Part shown: piece by piece, positions 17,249-25,803 of the stretch | Position numbering within the stretch: position 1 is the first letter of the stretch | Layout: every line of letters begins with the position of its first letter | From: Methylobacterium thuringiense | Lineage (GTDB): Bacteria; Pseudomonadota; Alphaproteobacteria; Rhizobiales; Beijerinckiaceae | NCBI RefSeq assembly: GCF_022179645.1 | Contig: NZ_BPRA01000010.1 | Coordinates: 186,001-250,000, forward strand | Direction: 5' to 3' | Length of the DNA: 64,000 bases | Notes under the pieces: model-generated | What the model was told of the DNA's origin: nothing | What the model saw: the letters and a program-made list of their open reading frames with translations, nothing else | The model's database searches: none | Made by a program: the position numbers and the translations under genes

Positions 17249-17662
17249 GTGTCTACGCCCCCTCCCCGCGCTCCGTACGAGGCGCTGACCGAGGAGACGC
17301 TCGGCCTGTTCCTCGACGCCTTCTACGCCAAGGTCCGGTGCGACGCCGTGATCGGGCCGGTGTTCGCGGCACGGATCGCGGACGGCGACTGGCCGCGCCA
17401 TCTCGCCAAGATCCGCGATTTCTGGTCGTCGGTGCTGCTCAAGAGCGGGCGCTACAAGGGCAATCCGTTCGGCAAGCATCAGGCGATCGGCGGCCTCGGC
17501 CTGGCGCATTTCGAGCGCTGGCTCGGGCTGTTTTCGCAGACCGCGGCAGAGGCCTTCGCACCGGAGATCGCCGCGATCCTGTCGGAGCGCGCGAACCGGA
17601 TCGGCGACAGCCTCAAGGCCGGATTGTTCTTTCGCCCGGAGCTTTTGCGGGCGAACCCCTGA
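17249..17662 (+). CDS. Group III truncated haemoglobin
   Basis: A GTG start at 17249, preceded by GGGAAGG, gives 137 residues. The segment YKGNPFGKH followed by HFERWLGLF is the hallmark of group III (P-class) truncated globins; the histidine in LAHFERWL is the expected proximal haem ligand. Function in the family is poorly defined and may include NO or oxygen chemistry. It begins 10 bases after the SGNH hydrolase stop and is probably co-transcribed with it, though no functional link is obvious. Confidence 0.85.
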   Translation: MSTPPPRAPYEALTEETLGLFLDAFYAKVRCDAVIGPVFAARIADGDWPRHLAKIRDFWSSVLLKSGRYKGNPFGKHQAIGGLGLAHFERWLGLFSQTAAEAFAPEIAAILSERANRIGDSLKAGLFFRPELLRANP

Positions 17663-17674
17663 TTTCTCGAGTGT

Positions 17675-17743
17675 CCTCGATGCCCCGCGTCGAGGAGGTC
17701 CGCCGCGCCGGCGGCGGCGCGCAGTCGCGCTTGCCGAAGGCCG
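17675..17743. repeat. Dispersed repeat copy B: hairpin followed by the conserved 46-mer
   Basis: Thirteen bases after the haemoglobin stop a hairpin with arms CCTCGA and TCGAGG (17675-17695; the stem extends inwards with one G-T pair) is followed at 17698-17743 by the block that matches 1449-1494 at 43 of 46 positions. The architecture is the same as copy A after sdhB. It separates the convergent haemoglobin and MBL hydrolase genes. Confidence 0.75.
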
Positions 17744-17755
17744 AGGCCGTCGGGA

Positions 17756-18559
17756 TCACAGATCCACGACCACACCGAACCCGTCATGGGCCGGCACCAC
17801 GCCCGGCGGCAGCTTCTTCGCCAGCGTCTCGTAGTCGAGATCGGTGTGGAGGTTGGTCAGGATGGCGCGGCGCGGCGCGACCTCCTCGATCAGCGCGAGC
17901 GCGTCCGATACCGAGTAATGCGACGGGTGAGGGGTCTCGCGCAGGGCGTCGACGATCAGCAGGTCGAGGCCCTGGAGCCGCGCCTTGGCGGCCTCGGGCA
18001 TCAGGCTGACGTCGGGGGCGTAGGCGGCGGGCCCGAAGCGGAAGCCGTGCGCCTCCTCGTTGCCGTGCTCCATCGCGAAGGGGAGGGCCTCGATCGCACC
18101 GCCCTCCCCGTCCACCGTCACCGTCGCTGCCGCGTCGAAGGCGTGCATGTCGAGGATCGGCGGGTAGAGGCTGCCTGGCGGCGTCTCGAAGGCGTAGCCG
18201 AAGCGGGTCCTCAACAGGGACTGGGTGAAGGCGTCGGCATGAACCGGAATGCGCCGGCGCATGGTCAGCACCAGCGGGCGCAGGTCGTCGATGCCGTGGG
18301 TGTGGTCGGCATGGGCATGGGTGAACAGCACCGCGTCGAGCCGGCCCACGCCCGCATCGAGGAGCTGTTCGCGCAGGTCGGGCGACGTGTCGACGAGAAG
18401 GGTGGTCGTACCCTCCCCCTCCTGCCGCTCGACGAGAAGCGAGCAGCGGCGGCGGCGGTTCTTCGGGTCGTTCGGGTCGCAGGCGCCCCAGCCGTAGCCG
18501 ACCCGCGGGACGCCGCCCGACGAGCCGCAGCCGAGGATGCGCAGGGTCAGGGACGGCAT
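17756..18559 (-). CDS. MBL-fold metal-dependent hydrolase, PhnP-like
   Basis: The ATG at 18559 gives 267 residues starting LTLRILGCGSSGGVPR, the usual N-terminus of this cytoplasmic group. THAHADHTHGIDDLR is the HxHxDH zinc-binding motif; further histidines occur in AMEHGNEEAHG and in LTNLHTDLDY. Relatives include PhnP, a cyclic phosphodiesterase, but in alphaproteobacteria this gene usually sits after tatD, as here, with unproven substrate. It follows tatD with 16 bases between and ends the minus-strand block metG-tatD-MBL. Confidence 0.88.
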   Translation of the reverse strand: MPSLTLRILGCGSSGGVPRVGYGWGACDPNDPKNRRRRCSLLVERQEGEGTTTLLVDTSPDLREQLLDAGVGRLDAVLFTHAHADHTHGIDDLRPLVLTMRRRIPVHADAFTQSLLRTRFGYAFETPPGSLYPPILDMHAFDAAATVTVDGEGGAIEALPFAMEHGNEEAHGFRFGPAAYAPDVSLMPEAAKARLQGLDLLIVDALRETPHPSHYSVSDALALIEEVAPRRAILTNLHTDLDYETLAKKLPPGVVPAHDGFGVVVDL

Positions 18560-18575
18560 CTGCGTTGTCCGCTCC

Positions 18576-19373
18576 TCATGCCGTCCTGCCCTCCAGGGCG
18601 GCCGCCTTGTCGAACAGCCGATAGAAATTTTCAGTGGTCTGCGCGGCCAGGGTCTCGAAGGGCAGATCGAGGGTCTTGGCCAGCGAGCGGGCGGTGTCGG
18701 CGGTGTGGGCGGGCTCGCAACGGCGGCCGCGATGCGGCTCGGGGGCGAGGAACGGCGCGTCGGTCTCCACCAGCATCCGGTCCTGCGGCACCGCGAGCGC
18801 GATCTCGCGCAGTTCGTGCGAGCGGCGGAAGGTGACGATGCCGGAGAAGGAGAGGTAGAGGCCGAGTTCGACCCCGACCCGCGCCAGCCGGGCACCGGAG
18901 GAGAAGCAGTGCAGGATCGCCTTGAACGGGCCGCGCCTGACCTCGTCCGAGAGCACCGCCTCCATATGCGCGTCGGCATCGCGCGAATGGATCACCAGCG
19001 GCAGGCCGGTGGCGCGGGCCGCGGTGACGTGGGCGCGAAACACTCGTTCCTGCACCGCCTGCGGGGCCGCCTCCTCGTAGTGATAGTCGAGCCCGGCCTC
19101 GCCGATGCCGACGCAACGCGGGTGCTGCGTCAGGCCGGCGAGGGTCTCGGCGGAAACGTCCGGCTCCTCGGCGGCGCCGTGGGGATGGGTTCCCACCGTG
19201 TACCAGACCTGGGGATGCGCCTCGGCGATGGCGCGATAGGCCTCGGCCTTAGCGACCCGCGTCGAAATCGTGAGCATCCGGGTGACGCCCGCGGCCTCCG
19301 CGCGGGCGATCACGCCGGGGATGTCCTCGGCGAAGTCGGGAAAATCGAGATGGCAGTGACTGTCGACCAGCAT
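18576..19373 (-). CDS. TatD family metal-dependent hydrolase
   Basis: The 265-residue protein is a TIM-barrel amidohydrolase-type nuclease: DSHCHLDFPDF at residues 4-14 supplies the first metal-binding histidines, GEAGLDYHY the glutamate, VIHSRDAD and ILHCFSSGA the later histidines, and LVETDAPFLAPEPHRG the terminal Asp. TatD proteins act as 3'-5' exonucleases or deoxyribonucleases. It follows metG by 35 bases and precedes the MBL hydrolase, the arrangement found in many alphaproteobacteria. Confidence 0.93.
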   Translation of the reverse strand: MLVDSHCHLDFPDFAEDIPGVIARAEAAGVTRMLTISTRVAKAEAYRAIAEAHPQVWYTVGTHPHGAAEEPDVSAETLAGLTQHPRCVGIGEAGLDYHYEEAAPQAVQERVFRAHVTAARATGLPLVIHSRDADAHMEAVLSDEVRRGPFKAILHCFSSGARLARVGVELGLYLSFSGIVTFRRSHELREIALAVPQDRMLVETDAPFLAPEPHRGRRCEPAHTADTARSLAKTLDLPFETLAAQTTENFYRLFDKAAALEGRTA

Positions 19374-19408
19374 GGATCGGCTGTTTCACATCCTCTGAGC
19401 GGACGGCC

Positions 19409-20968
19409 TCAGGCCGCCTCGGGTTTTTCGAAACGCGGGAAGATCGGGCTCGGTGCCGGCAACGGGGTGCCGGCCTGCAAGCGGTGGGCCTCGCCGACCT
19501 GCGCGAAGAGACGCGCCTGCACCGGCACGGCCAGCAGGTCGAGCAGCACCCCGGCCGCATTCGGCACGAAGGGCTGTACCAGGATGCCGACGCGGCGCAG
19601 GGTTTCGACCGTGACGTAGAGCACGGTGTTCATGCGCGCCGGATCGGACTTCTTCAGCCGCCACGGCTCTTCCGAGGCGAAGTAGCGGTTGGCGTCAGCC
19701 ACCACCGTCCAGATCTCGGCGAGGATCTGGTGGAGGGCGAGGTCCTTCATCAGCCCTCTCGCCGTCTCGGGCAGCGCCGCGGCGGCGGCGAGAAGGGTCT
19801 GGTCGGCCTGCGTGAACGCACCCGCTTCGGGGACCGCGCCCTCGCAGTTCTTGGCGATCATGGAGAGCGAGCGCTGGGCGAGGTTGCCGAGGTCGTTGGC
19901 GAGGTCCGCATTGATGCGGTTGATGATCGCCTCGTGGCTGTAGCTGCCGTCGCCGCCGAACGGCACCTCGCGCAGGCAGAAATAGCGCACCGGATCGACG
20001 CCGTAGGTCGAGACGAGATCCATCGGGTCGACGACGTTGCCGAGCGACTTCGACATCTTCTCGCCCTTTGAGAGCAGGAAGCCGTGGCCGAAGACGCGCC
20101 GCGGCAGCGGCAGGCCCGCCGACATCAGGAAGGCCGGCCAGTAGACCGCGTGGAAGCGGACGATGTCCTTGCCTATGACGTGCAGATCCGCCGGCCAGTA
20201 CTTCTTTCGGGGATCGGTCTCGTCAGGGAAGCCGGTGACGGTCAGATAATTCGTGAGCGCGTCGATCCAGACGTACATCACGTGCGCCGGATGGCCCGGC
20301 ACCGGCACGCCCCAGTCGAAGGTGGTGCGGCTGATCGAGAGGTCCTTGAGTCCGCCGCGCACGAAGCTCGCGACTTCGTTCATGCGGGTATCGGGCCCGA
20401 CAAAGTCCGGCTGCTCGGCGTAGAGCTTCAGCAGCCGATCCTCATAGGCCGAGAGGCGAAAGAGAAAGTTCTCCTCCTCCATCCACTCGACGGGCGTGTC
20501 GGTCTTGAGCGTGCGGCGCGTGCCGTCCGGCTGCAGCACCGTCTCGGCCTCGTCGAAATAGGCCTCGTCGCGTACCGAGTACCAGCCGGAATACTTGGCG
20601 AGGTAGATGTCGCCGTTGGCCTCCATGCGCCGCCAGACCTCCTGCACCGCGGCGTAATGCTCGGGCTCGGTGGTGCGGATGAAGCGGTCGTAGGAGCAGT
20701 TCAGCGCGTCGGCCATGCCCTTGAAGCGCGCGGCCATGTCATCGACGAAGGCGCGCGGCGTGGTGCCGGCCCTGGTCGCGGCCTGCTGGATCTTGAGGCC
20801 GTGCTCGTCGGTGCCCGTGGTGAACTGGACGTCGTAGCCGTCGAGCCGCTTGAAGCGCGCGATCGCGTCCGTGGCGATCACCTCGTAGGCATGGCCGATA
20901 TGCGGCATCCCGTTGGGATACGAGATCGCCGTGGTGATGCTGAAGCTGCGCTGCGCCGTGTCGCTCAC
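19409..20968 (-). CDS. metG: Methionyl-tRNA synthetase
   Basis: Charges tRNA-Met in the cytoplasm. The 519-residue protein has the class I signature [10 protein letters not shown] (HIGH box, near residue 21), [13 protein letters not shown] and KMSKSLGN near 306-313; no zinc-knuckle cysteines are visible in the connective region, consistent with the short metG form lacking the C-terminal dimerisation domain. The start is GTG. The 277-base gap to holB upstream contains hairpins but no gene. Confidence 0.96.
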   Translation of the reverse strand: MSDTAQRSFSITTAISYPNGMPHIGHAYEVIATDAIARFKRLDGYDVQFTTGTDEHGLKIQQAATRAGTTPRAFVDDMAARFKGMADALNCSYDRFIRTTEPEHYAAVQEVWRRMEANGDIYLAKYSGWYSVRDEAYFDEAETVLQPDGTRRTLKTDTPVEWMEEENFLFRLSAYEDRLLKLYAEQPDFVGPDTRMNEVASFVRGGLKDLSISRTTFDWGVPVPGHPAHVMYVWIDALTNYLTVTGFPDETDPRKKYWPADLHVIGKDIVRFHAVYWPAFLMSAGLPLPRRVFGHGFLLSKGEKMSKSLGNVVDPMDLVSTYGVDPVRYFCLREVPFGGDGSYSHEAIINRINADLANDLGNLAQRSLSMIAKNCEGAVPEAGAFTQADQTLLAAAAALPETARGLMKDLALHQILAEIWTVVADANRYFASEEPWRLKKSDPARMNTVLYVTVETLRRVGILVQPFVPNAAGVLLDLLAVPVQARLFAQVGEAHRLQAGTPLPAPSPIFPRFEKPEAA

Positions 20969-21207
20969 GTCTGGAGGCTTTCGGGATCGCTGAATGGAGC
21001 GGGATCGGGAAGCCGCCTTGTCGCGCGGCCGGCCTGCCGACGCAACCGACGATCAAGCGAGGCAAGCGCTTGGCAGCGCCTGCCTCGGTTTGTCGCTCAG
21101 CCTCAGTCGCCGGCGCCCGCATCCGCGGGCTCAGGCTTTCGCTCCGCTCGACGCATACCAAGACGACCGTCTCGGTAAGCCCACTCCGCGCGGCGCTCTT
21201 CGCGCCT

Positions 21208-21228
21208 CGAAGCCGCCAAGCGGCTTCG
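21208..21228 (-). terminator. Perfect 9-bp hairpin downstream of holB, no T-run
   Basis: Arms CGAAGCCGC and GCGGCTTCG flank a 3-base loop 18 bases past the holB stop. It could stop minus-strand transcription before metG, but it is not followed by a T-run in that direction, so it may equally be one of the many GC-rich palindromes. The rest of 20969-21245 shows no gene. Confidence 0.4.
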
Positions 21229-21245
21229 GAAAATTGCGTTTCAGA

Positions 21246-22310
21246 TCAAGCCTGGCGCATCGCCCCGGCCACCTCGCCGAACAGCGACAGCACCAGCGGC
21301 CGCCGGTCGAGATTGTACACCGCCGCCTCGCGCGCCTTTGCGCCGATCCGGTCGGCGGCCTCGACGAGCCCGAGGAGGCGCGCCGCCCCCTCTCCCTTGC
21401 GGCGGTCGATCTCGCCGGAGAGGAAGCGCTGCAGCGTGTCGAGGGCGGTGGCGAAGAGCTCGTCGGCATCGCGGCCGGAGAGCGTGTCGGCGAGCTTCAG
21501 GATGCGGCGCCAGTCCGGATCGTGCGGGCTCGACAACAGCATGCGAACCTCGCGCACCACGCCGGCCGTCGCGGAATCGAGCAGCGCCACGGCGCGCGAG
21601 ACCGAGCCCTCGCCGAGCGCGGCGGCCCGCGCGATCGCCTCCAGCTCCGGCTGCGCGAAGGGCGCCGGAAACCCCGCGATCACCGCCTCGACCTGATCCT
21701 GCTCCAACGGCCGCAGGCTGAGCTTGCGGCAGCGCGAGCGGATCGTCGGGAGGAGGCGGCCCGGCGCGTGGCTGACGATGAGGAAGAGCGCGCGGGGAGG
21801 CGGCTCCTCGACCATCTTGAGAAGCGCGTTGGCGCTGTTGGCGTTGAGGTCCTCGGCGCTGTCGACGATGCAGACACGGTAGCCCCCCTCCCCGCCCGCC
21901 GTCTCGGCAAAGAGGTCGAGGGCCTTTCGCGCCGCCTCGACGGGGATCTTCGTCGGCAACGTCTTGGCATTGGGGGCCTGGACGCGCCTGAGCGCCACGA
22001 GGTTCGGGTGCGACAGGGCCGCGACCTGACGCGCGGCCGGGTGCCCCGGCGGCACGTCGAGGCTCTCAGGGTTACCGAGCGTGCGCGGGTCGGCGACGAG
22101 GCGGCGCGCGACCCGGTAGGCGAGGGTCGCCTTGCCGATGCCGCGCGGGCCGCCGATCAGCCAGGCATGATGCAGCCGGCCGGAGCGCATGGCCTCTTCG
22201 AAGGCAGCCTCCGCCGCCTCGTGACCGACGAGGCGGTTCTGCTCGCGGGGGCGGGGAATGTTTTGGAGATCGCCCGCTTCCGCGGTCTCGCGTGCGAGTT
22301 CAGGCGGCAT
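21246..22310 (-). CDS. holB: DNA polymerase III delta-prime subunit
   Basis: Clamp-loader subunit working with HolA and DnaX. The frame is open to 22406, but the ATG at 22310 starts a typical sequence (PPELARETAEAGDLQNIP, then RPREQNRLVGHEAAE) and overlaps the tmk stop by 11 bases, indicating coupling. It has a P-loop (GPRGIGKATLAYRVA) and the SRC motif of clamp loaders in RSRCRKLSL; zinc-site cysteines are not obvious, as in many alphaproteobacterial HolB proteins. 354 residues, normal length. It is part of the dacA-tmk-holB run. Confidence 0.92.
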   Translation of the reverse strand: MPPELARETAEAGDLQNIPRPREQNRLVGHEAAEAAFEEAMRSGRLHHAWLIGGPRGIGKATLAYRVARRLVADPRTLGNPESLDVPPGHPAARQVAALSHPNLVALRRVQAPNAKTLPTKIPVEAARKALDLFAETAGGEGGYRVCIVDSAEDLNANSANALLKMVEEPPPRALFLIVSHAPGRLLPTIRSRCRKLSLRPLEQDQVEAVIAGFPAPFAQPELEAIARAAALGEGSVSRAVALLDSATAGVVREVRMLLSSPHDPDWRRILKLADTLSGRDADELFATALDTLQRFLSGEIDRRKGEGAARLLGLVEAADRIGAKAREAAVYNLDRRPLVLSLFGEVAGAMRQA

Positions 22311-23010
22311 TTTCGCGAGCCTTCCGGTCCTCGGAGAGTGCGGGCAGGCGGGCGGCGACCGCCTCGCGAATCGCCGCTTCCACGGCATCGGGCTCCGCCG
22401 TCGCATCGATCACGGCGCAACGCCCCGGCTCGGCCTCGGCGATGGCGCGAAAGGCGGTGCGCAGGCGCTCGTGGAAGCCGAGCGCCTCGGCCTCGAAGCG
22501 ATCGGCCTCGCCCTCCCCGTTCGAAGCGGCGGCGCGCTTGCGGGCGCGGGCGAGGCCGGTTTCGGGCGGCAGGTCGAGGATCAGCGTGAGGTGCGGATGC
22601 GTCTCGCCGACCACCACGCGCTCGAGCGCGCGCAGCACGCTCTCTCCGACGCCGCCGGCCGCGCCCTGATAGGCGCGGGTCGAGTCCGAAAAGCGGTCGC
22701 AGAGCACGACCGCGCCCTGGGACAGGGCCGGGCGGATCAGCCGGTCGAGATGGTCGATGCGGGCGGCGGAGAACATCAGCGCCTCGGCGAAGGCCCCGTG
22801 CGGCTTGGCCGCGCCGGCCAGCACCGCCTCGCGGATCGCCTCGGCCTTCGGCGTACCTCCTGGCTCGCGGGTGGTCACCACCGCGCGGCCGGTGCGCTCG
22901 CGCAGATGGGTCGCGAGGCGAAGGATCTGCGTGGATTTCCCCGCACCCTCCCCGCCTTCGAAGGTGATGAAGACGCCCTCAAGGGCGGCTTCGGGTGCGT
23001 CGTTCGTCAT
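22300..23010 (-). CDS. tmk: Thymidylate kinase
   Basis: Phosphorylates dTMP to dTDP. The 236-residue protein has the P-loop FEGGEGAGKST near residue 17, the DRFSDSTRAYQGAAGG segment with the DRx substrate motif, and a LID region rich in Arg. It is somewhat longer than the usual 205-215 residues because of a short N-terminal addition and a C-terminal tail. It lies between dacA (58 bases upstream) and holB (11-base overlap). Confidence 0.96.
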   Translation of the reverse strand: MTNDAPEAALEGVFITFEGGEGAGKSTQILRLATHLRERTGRAVVTTREPGGTPKAEAIREAVLAGAAKPHGAFAEALMFSAARIDHLDRLIRPALSQGAVVLCDRFSDSTRAYQGAAGGVGESVLRALERVVVGETHPHLTLILDLPPETGLARARKRAAASNGEGEADRFEAEALGFHERLRTAFRAIAEAEPGRCAVIDATAEPDAVEAAIREAVAARLPALSEDRKARENAA

Positions 23011-23068
23011 GCCCTCAGGCCTCTAGCATGACCGGCAGGGTGTTGCGATGCCGCTGCCCGTCCACGGT

Positions 23069-24295
23069 TCAAGAGGCGCCGGCGCTCTTGTCTCCACCCT
23101 TGGCCTTGTCGAAGGCCTTGCGCACCAGATCGCCGCCGACCTCCAGTGCCGAGTCGAAGGCGCGCTGAGTGAGCGTGCCCTGGGCCACGGTTTCCGCGGC
23201 GAAGAGCGGCTGGTCGAGGGCGATGGTCTCGCCGCGCATGACGCGGAGCGTGCCGATCCGCTTGCCCTGCTCCACCGGCGCGACGAGCGGCCCCTGGTAG
23301 ATGACGCGGGCGCTCATGCGCTCGGTGGAGCCGCGCGGCTGCAACAGGCGCACGGGCTTCTTGGCGACGACCGCCACAGCGCCCTTCTCGCCGCCGAAGA
23401 CGGGCACCTCGGCCACGGTCTCGCCCGGCTGGAAGACCTGCCGGTTCTCGAAAGCGCGAAAGCCCCATTCCATGAGCTTGCGCGCTTCCGAGGCGCGGTC
23501 GCGGGCGGTCTTGAGGCCCGACAGCACCATGATCAGGCGCTGGCCGTTCTGCACCGCCGAGCCGGTCAGCGCGTAGCCGGATTCCTCGAGGTAGCCGGTC
23601 TTGAGACCGTCGGCCCCGATGTCGAGGGTAAGCAGCGGGTTGCGGTTCTGCTGCTTGATCTTGTTCCAGGTGAACTCGCGCTCGGCGAAGATCTTGTAGA
23701 GGTCCGGATAGGTGTCGATGATGTGCGCGGCGATCCGTGCCATGTCGCGCGCCGTCACCTTCTGGTCGGGGGCCGAGTAGCCGGTGGCGTTGCGGAAGGT
23801 CGAGCGCGTCAGCCCGATCTCCTTGGCCTTCTGGTTCATCAGTCCGGCGAAGGCCTCCTCCGTGCCGGCCATGTTCTCGGCGATGGTGATGGCGGCGTCG
23901 TTGCCGGACTGCACGATGAGCCCGCGCAGCAGGTCCGACAGCTTGATGCGGCTGTTGACCTGCGCGAACATCGACGAACCGCCGCCGCCGGCCCCGCCCC
24001 GCTTCCAGGCGTCCTCGGTCACCGTGAACTCGGAATCCATGGTCAGCCGGCCCTCCTTGAGAGCGCCGAAGACCAGTTCCGTGGTCATCAGCTTGGCCAT
24101 GCTGGCCGGAGAGAACGGCTCGTCCGGCGCCTTCTCGAACAGCACCGCGCCGGATTCGGCGTCGATCAGGATCGCGTGGGGCGCGGCCGTCTGGAAGGTC
24201 TGTGCGCCCGCTGGGGCCGCCGATAGCGAGAAGACGGTGACGAGCACCGCTGCCGTGCGGGAAAGGATCGCTTGGAAAGCCGGTCCGGCACGCAT
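23069..24295 (-). CDS. dacA: D-alanyl-D-alanine carboxypeptidase (DacA/DacF-type PBP)
   Basis: A periplasmic penicillin-binding protein that trims peptidoglycan stem peptides. Starting at the ATG at 24295, the 408-residue protein has a signal peptide ending near residue 31 (PAGAQ), then SMAK (SxxK nucleophile motif), SGN (SxN) and KTG in order. A C-terminal PBP5-type domain follows, with a charged, possibly amphipathic end. Residues around 100-110 have a Gly/Ser-rich insertion (GGAGGGGSS). It precedes tmk and holB in a widely conserved alphaproteobacterial order. Confidence 0.95.
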   Translation of the reverse strand: MRAGPAFQAILSRTAAVLVTVFSLSAAPAGAQTFQTAAPHAILIDAESGAVLFEKAPDEPFSPASMAKLMTTELVFGALKEGRLTMDSEFTVTEDAWKRGGAGGGGSSMFAQVNSRIKLSDLLRGLIVQSGNDAAITIAENMAGTEEAFAGLMNQKAKEIGLTRSTFRNATGYSAPDQKVTARDMARIAAHIIDTYPDLYKIFAEREFTWNKIKQQNRNPLLTLDIGADGLKTGYLEESGYALTGSAVQNGQRLIMVLSGLKTARDRASEARKLMEWGFRAFENRQVFQPGETVAEVPVFGGEKGAVAVVAKKPVRLLQPRGSTERMSARVIYQGPLVAPVEQGKRIGTLRVMRGETIALDQPLFAAETVAQGTLTQRAFDSALEVGGDLVRKAFDKAKGGDKSAGAS

Positions 24296-24423
24296 GGTCG
24301 TCTCTCGCGCGTCGCCTGCAACTGGCAGGCCCCTCTGAAGCTTGAGTATACAGCGAATTCCCGCGCTGATCGAATCCGAGCCTCGGGAATGGTAACGCCT
24401 GCGACGTCCTGACCGCTCCCCGC

Positions 24424-25695
24424 CTAACGCTGCGCCGCCTGCATCGGCTTGCCGTCGTCCTTCTCCGGCTGGAGCTCGATCTTCTGGCCGTCCCGGATGT
24501 CCGGCGGCGGGCTGATCACGACGCGCTCGTGGCCGTCGAGGCCTTCGTCGACCTCGATGGTCGCGCCCAGATCGCGCCGGATGTGGATGTTGCGCCACGA
24601 CAGGGTACCGTCGGGGGTGGCGACCGCGACCTGGGTGCCGCGCTGGTTGAACACCATCGCCTCCGCCGGAACCCGCACCGAGGGCGCCGTGCGCGGGATC
24701 TGCAGCGTCACGTAGACATAGAGCCCGGCCTGGAGCGCGAAGTCCTTGTTCGGCACGTCGACCTGCGTCGTCAGCGTGCGCGAGGCCGAGAGCAGCGCCA
24801 CCGAACTGCGCTCGACCGTGCCGGAAAAGCTGCGGTCCGGCATCTGCGGCACCTTGATGGTCGCGGAGATACCGGGCTTCACGCCGACGGAGGCGTTCTG
24901 GGGCACGTTGACCGAAATGCGCAGCACGTCGTCCTGGACCATGGCGATGAGCGGCGTGCCGCTGCCGGCATCGGCCGTGACGAGGTCGCCGACATCGACG
25001 CTGCGTGTGGTGACCACGCCGTCGAAGGGCGCGGTGACGATCTCGAAACCGGTGAGCGCCTTGAGCCGGTCGACTGTGGCCTGCTGCGCCTTGATGTTGG
25101 CCTCGGCCACCTTCACGTCGGCCTCCGCCGAGGCGAGGTTGGCGTTCTGGCTCAGCACGCTCGCCTGGGAGTTGTCGGCGTTCTGCTTCGAGGCCCAACC
25201 CTGGCCGGCGAGGGTCGAGGTGCGGGAGTTGGTGACCTGGGCGAGGCTGACATTGGCCTTGGCCTGATCGACCATCGCCTTGGCCCGCAGCAATTGCGCG
25301 CGGAGCTGCCCAAGCTGGGCTTCCTGCTGGGCGAGCTGCTGGTCGAGGTCGGGGGCGGCGATGCGCAGCAGGCGGTCGCCCGCCTTCACTCGCGAGCCGA
25401 TATCGACGTTGCGCTCGGCGATGTAGCCGGTGGCGCGGGCGAAGATCCGGGCGGTGGCGAAGGCCTCGGTCTGGCCCGGCAGCGTCAGGGCGACCGGCGT
25501 ATCGATCTTTTCGGCAGTGACGGCGCGGAGCTTGGGCACCTGCTCGATGACCTTGCGGCGGCTCTCGGTGGCAGCCGCATCGCGCTGCCAATGGCCGTAG
25601 CCGCCATAGGCCAACAGGCCGAGCGCCATGAGGGCGACTAACAGGAACGGTCCCTTGCCCGGCGGCGGCGGGATATCGTCTTCGGTCCCGCTCAC
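24424..25695 (-). CDS. RND efflux periplasmic adaptor (membrane fusion protein)
   Basis: A 423-residue HlyD/AcrA-type adaptor with one N-terminal membrane helix (residues about 18-34, LLVALMALGLLAYGGYG), a barrel-sandwich half, a long alpha-hairpin rich in Ala/Gln/Lys (residues about 110-200, coiled coil) and C-terminal beta domains. It should bridge the inner-membrane pump encoded upstream to an outer-membrane channel; no channel gene is adjacent. The permease gene comes first in the transcription direction, the reverse of the usual adaptor-permease order, with a 108-base gap holding a palindrome. Confidence 0.92.
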   Translation of the reverse strand: MSGTEDDIPPPPGKGPFLLVALMALGLLAYGGYGHWQRDAAATESRRKVIEQVPKLRAVTAEKIDTPVALTLPGQTEAFATARIFARATGYIAERNVDIGSRVKAGDRLLRIAAPDLDQQLAQQEAQLGQLRAQLLRAKAMVDQAKANVSLAQVTNSRTSTLAGQGWASKQNADNSQASVLSQNANLASAEADVKVAEANIKAQQATVDRLKALTGFEIVTAPFDGVVTTRSVDVGDLVTADAGSGTPLIAMVQDDVLRISVNVPQNASVGVKPGISATIKVPQMPDRSFSGTVERSSVALLSASRTLTTQVDVPNKDFALQAGLYVYVTLQIPRTAPSVRVPAEAMVFNQRGTQVAVATPDGTLSWRNIHIRRDLGATIEVDEGLDGHERVVISPPPDIRDGQKIELQPEKDDGKPMQAAQR

Positions 25696-25740
25696 ATCAG
25701 TTCCTTTGCCAAAGGCCAGACACCCCTCGGTGCGCGCTCT

Positions 25741-25766
25741 CCCTCTCCCCGCACGCGGGGAGAGGG
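25741..25766. repeat. Palindromic intergenic element between RND permease and adaptor
   Basis: Arms CCCTCTCCCC (25741-25750) and GGGGAGAGGG (25757-25766) are perfect, with a GCACGC loop. This is a common type of GC-rich intergenic hairpin in related genomes. Without a T-run it may attenuate or stabilise the transcript between the two pump genes. Confidence 0.7.
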
Positions 25767-25803
25767 GATGCGCACGCCATCGTTGCAGCGAGCCTGCACC
25801 GGA

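Noticed and set aside
20739..21161. Minus-strand frame of 140 codons overlapping the metG start
   Set aside because: It runs out of frame through the metG N-terminus and has no recognisable domain.
23069..25591. A single 840-residue gene joining dacA with upstream sequence
   Set aside because: The part before the ATG at 24295 is an out-of-frame shadow of the RND adaptor; dacA has its own signal peptide at 24295.
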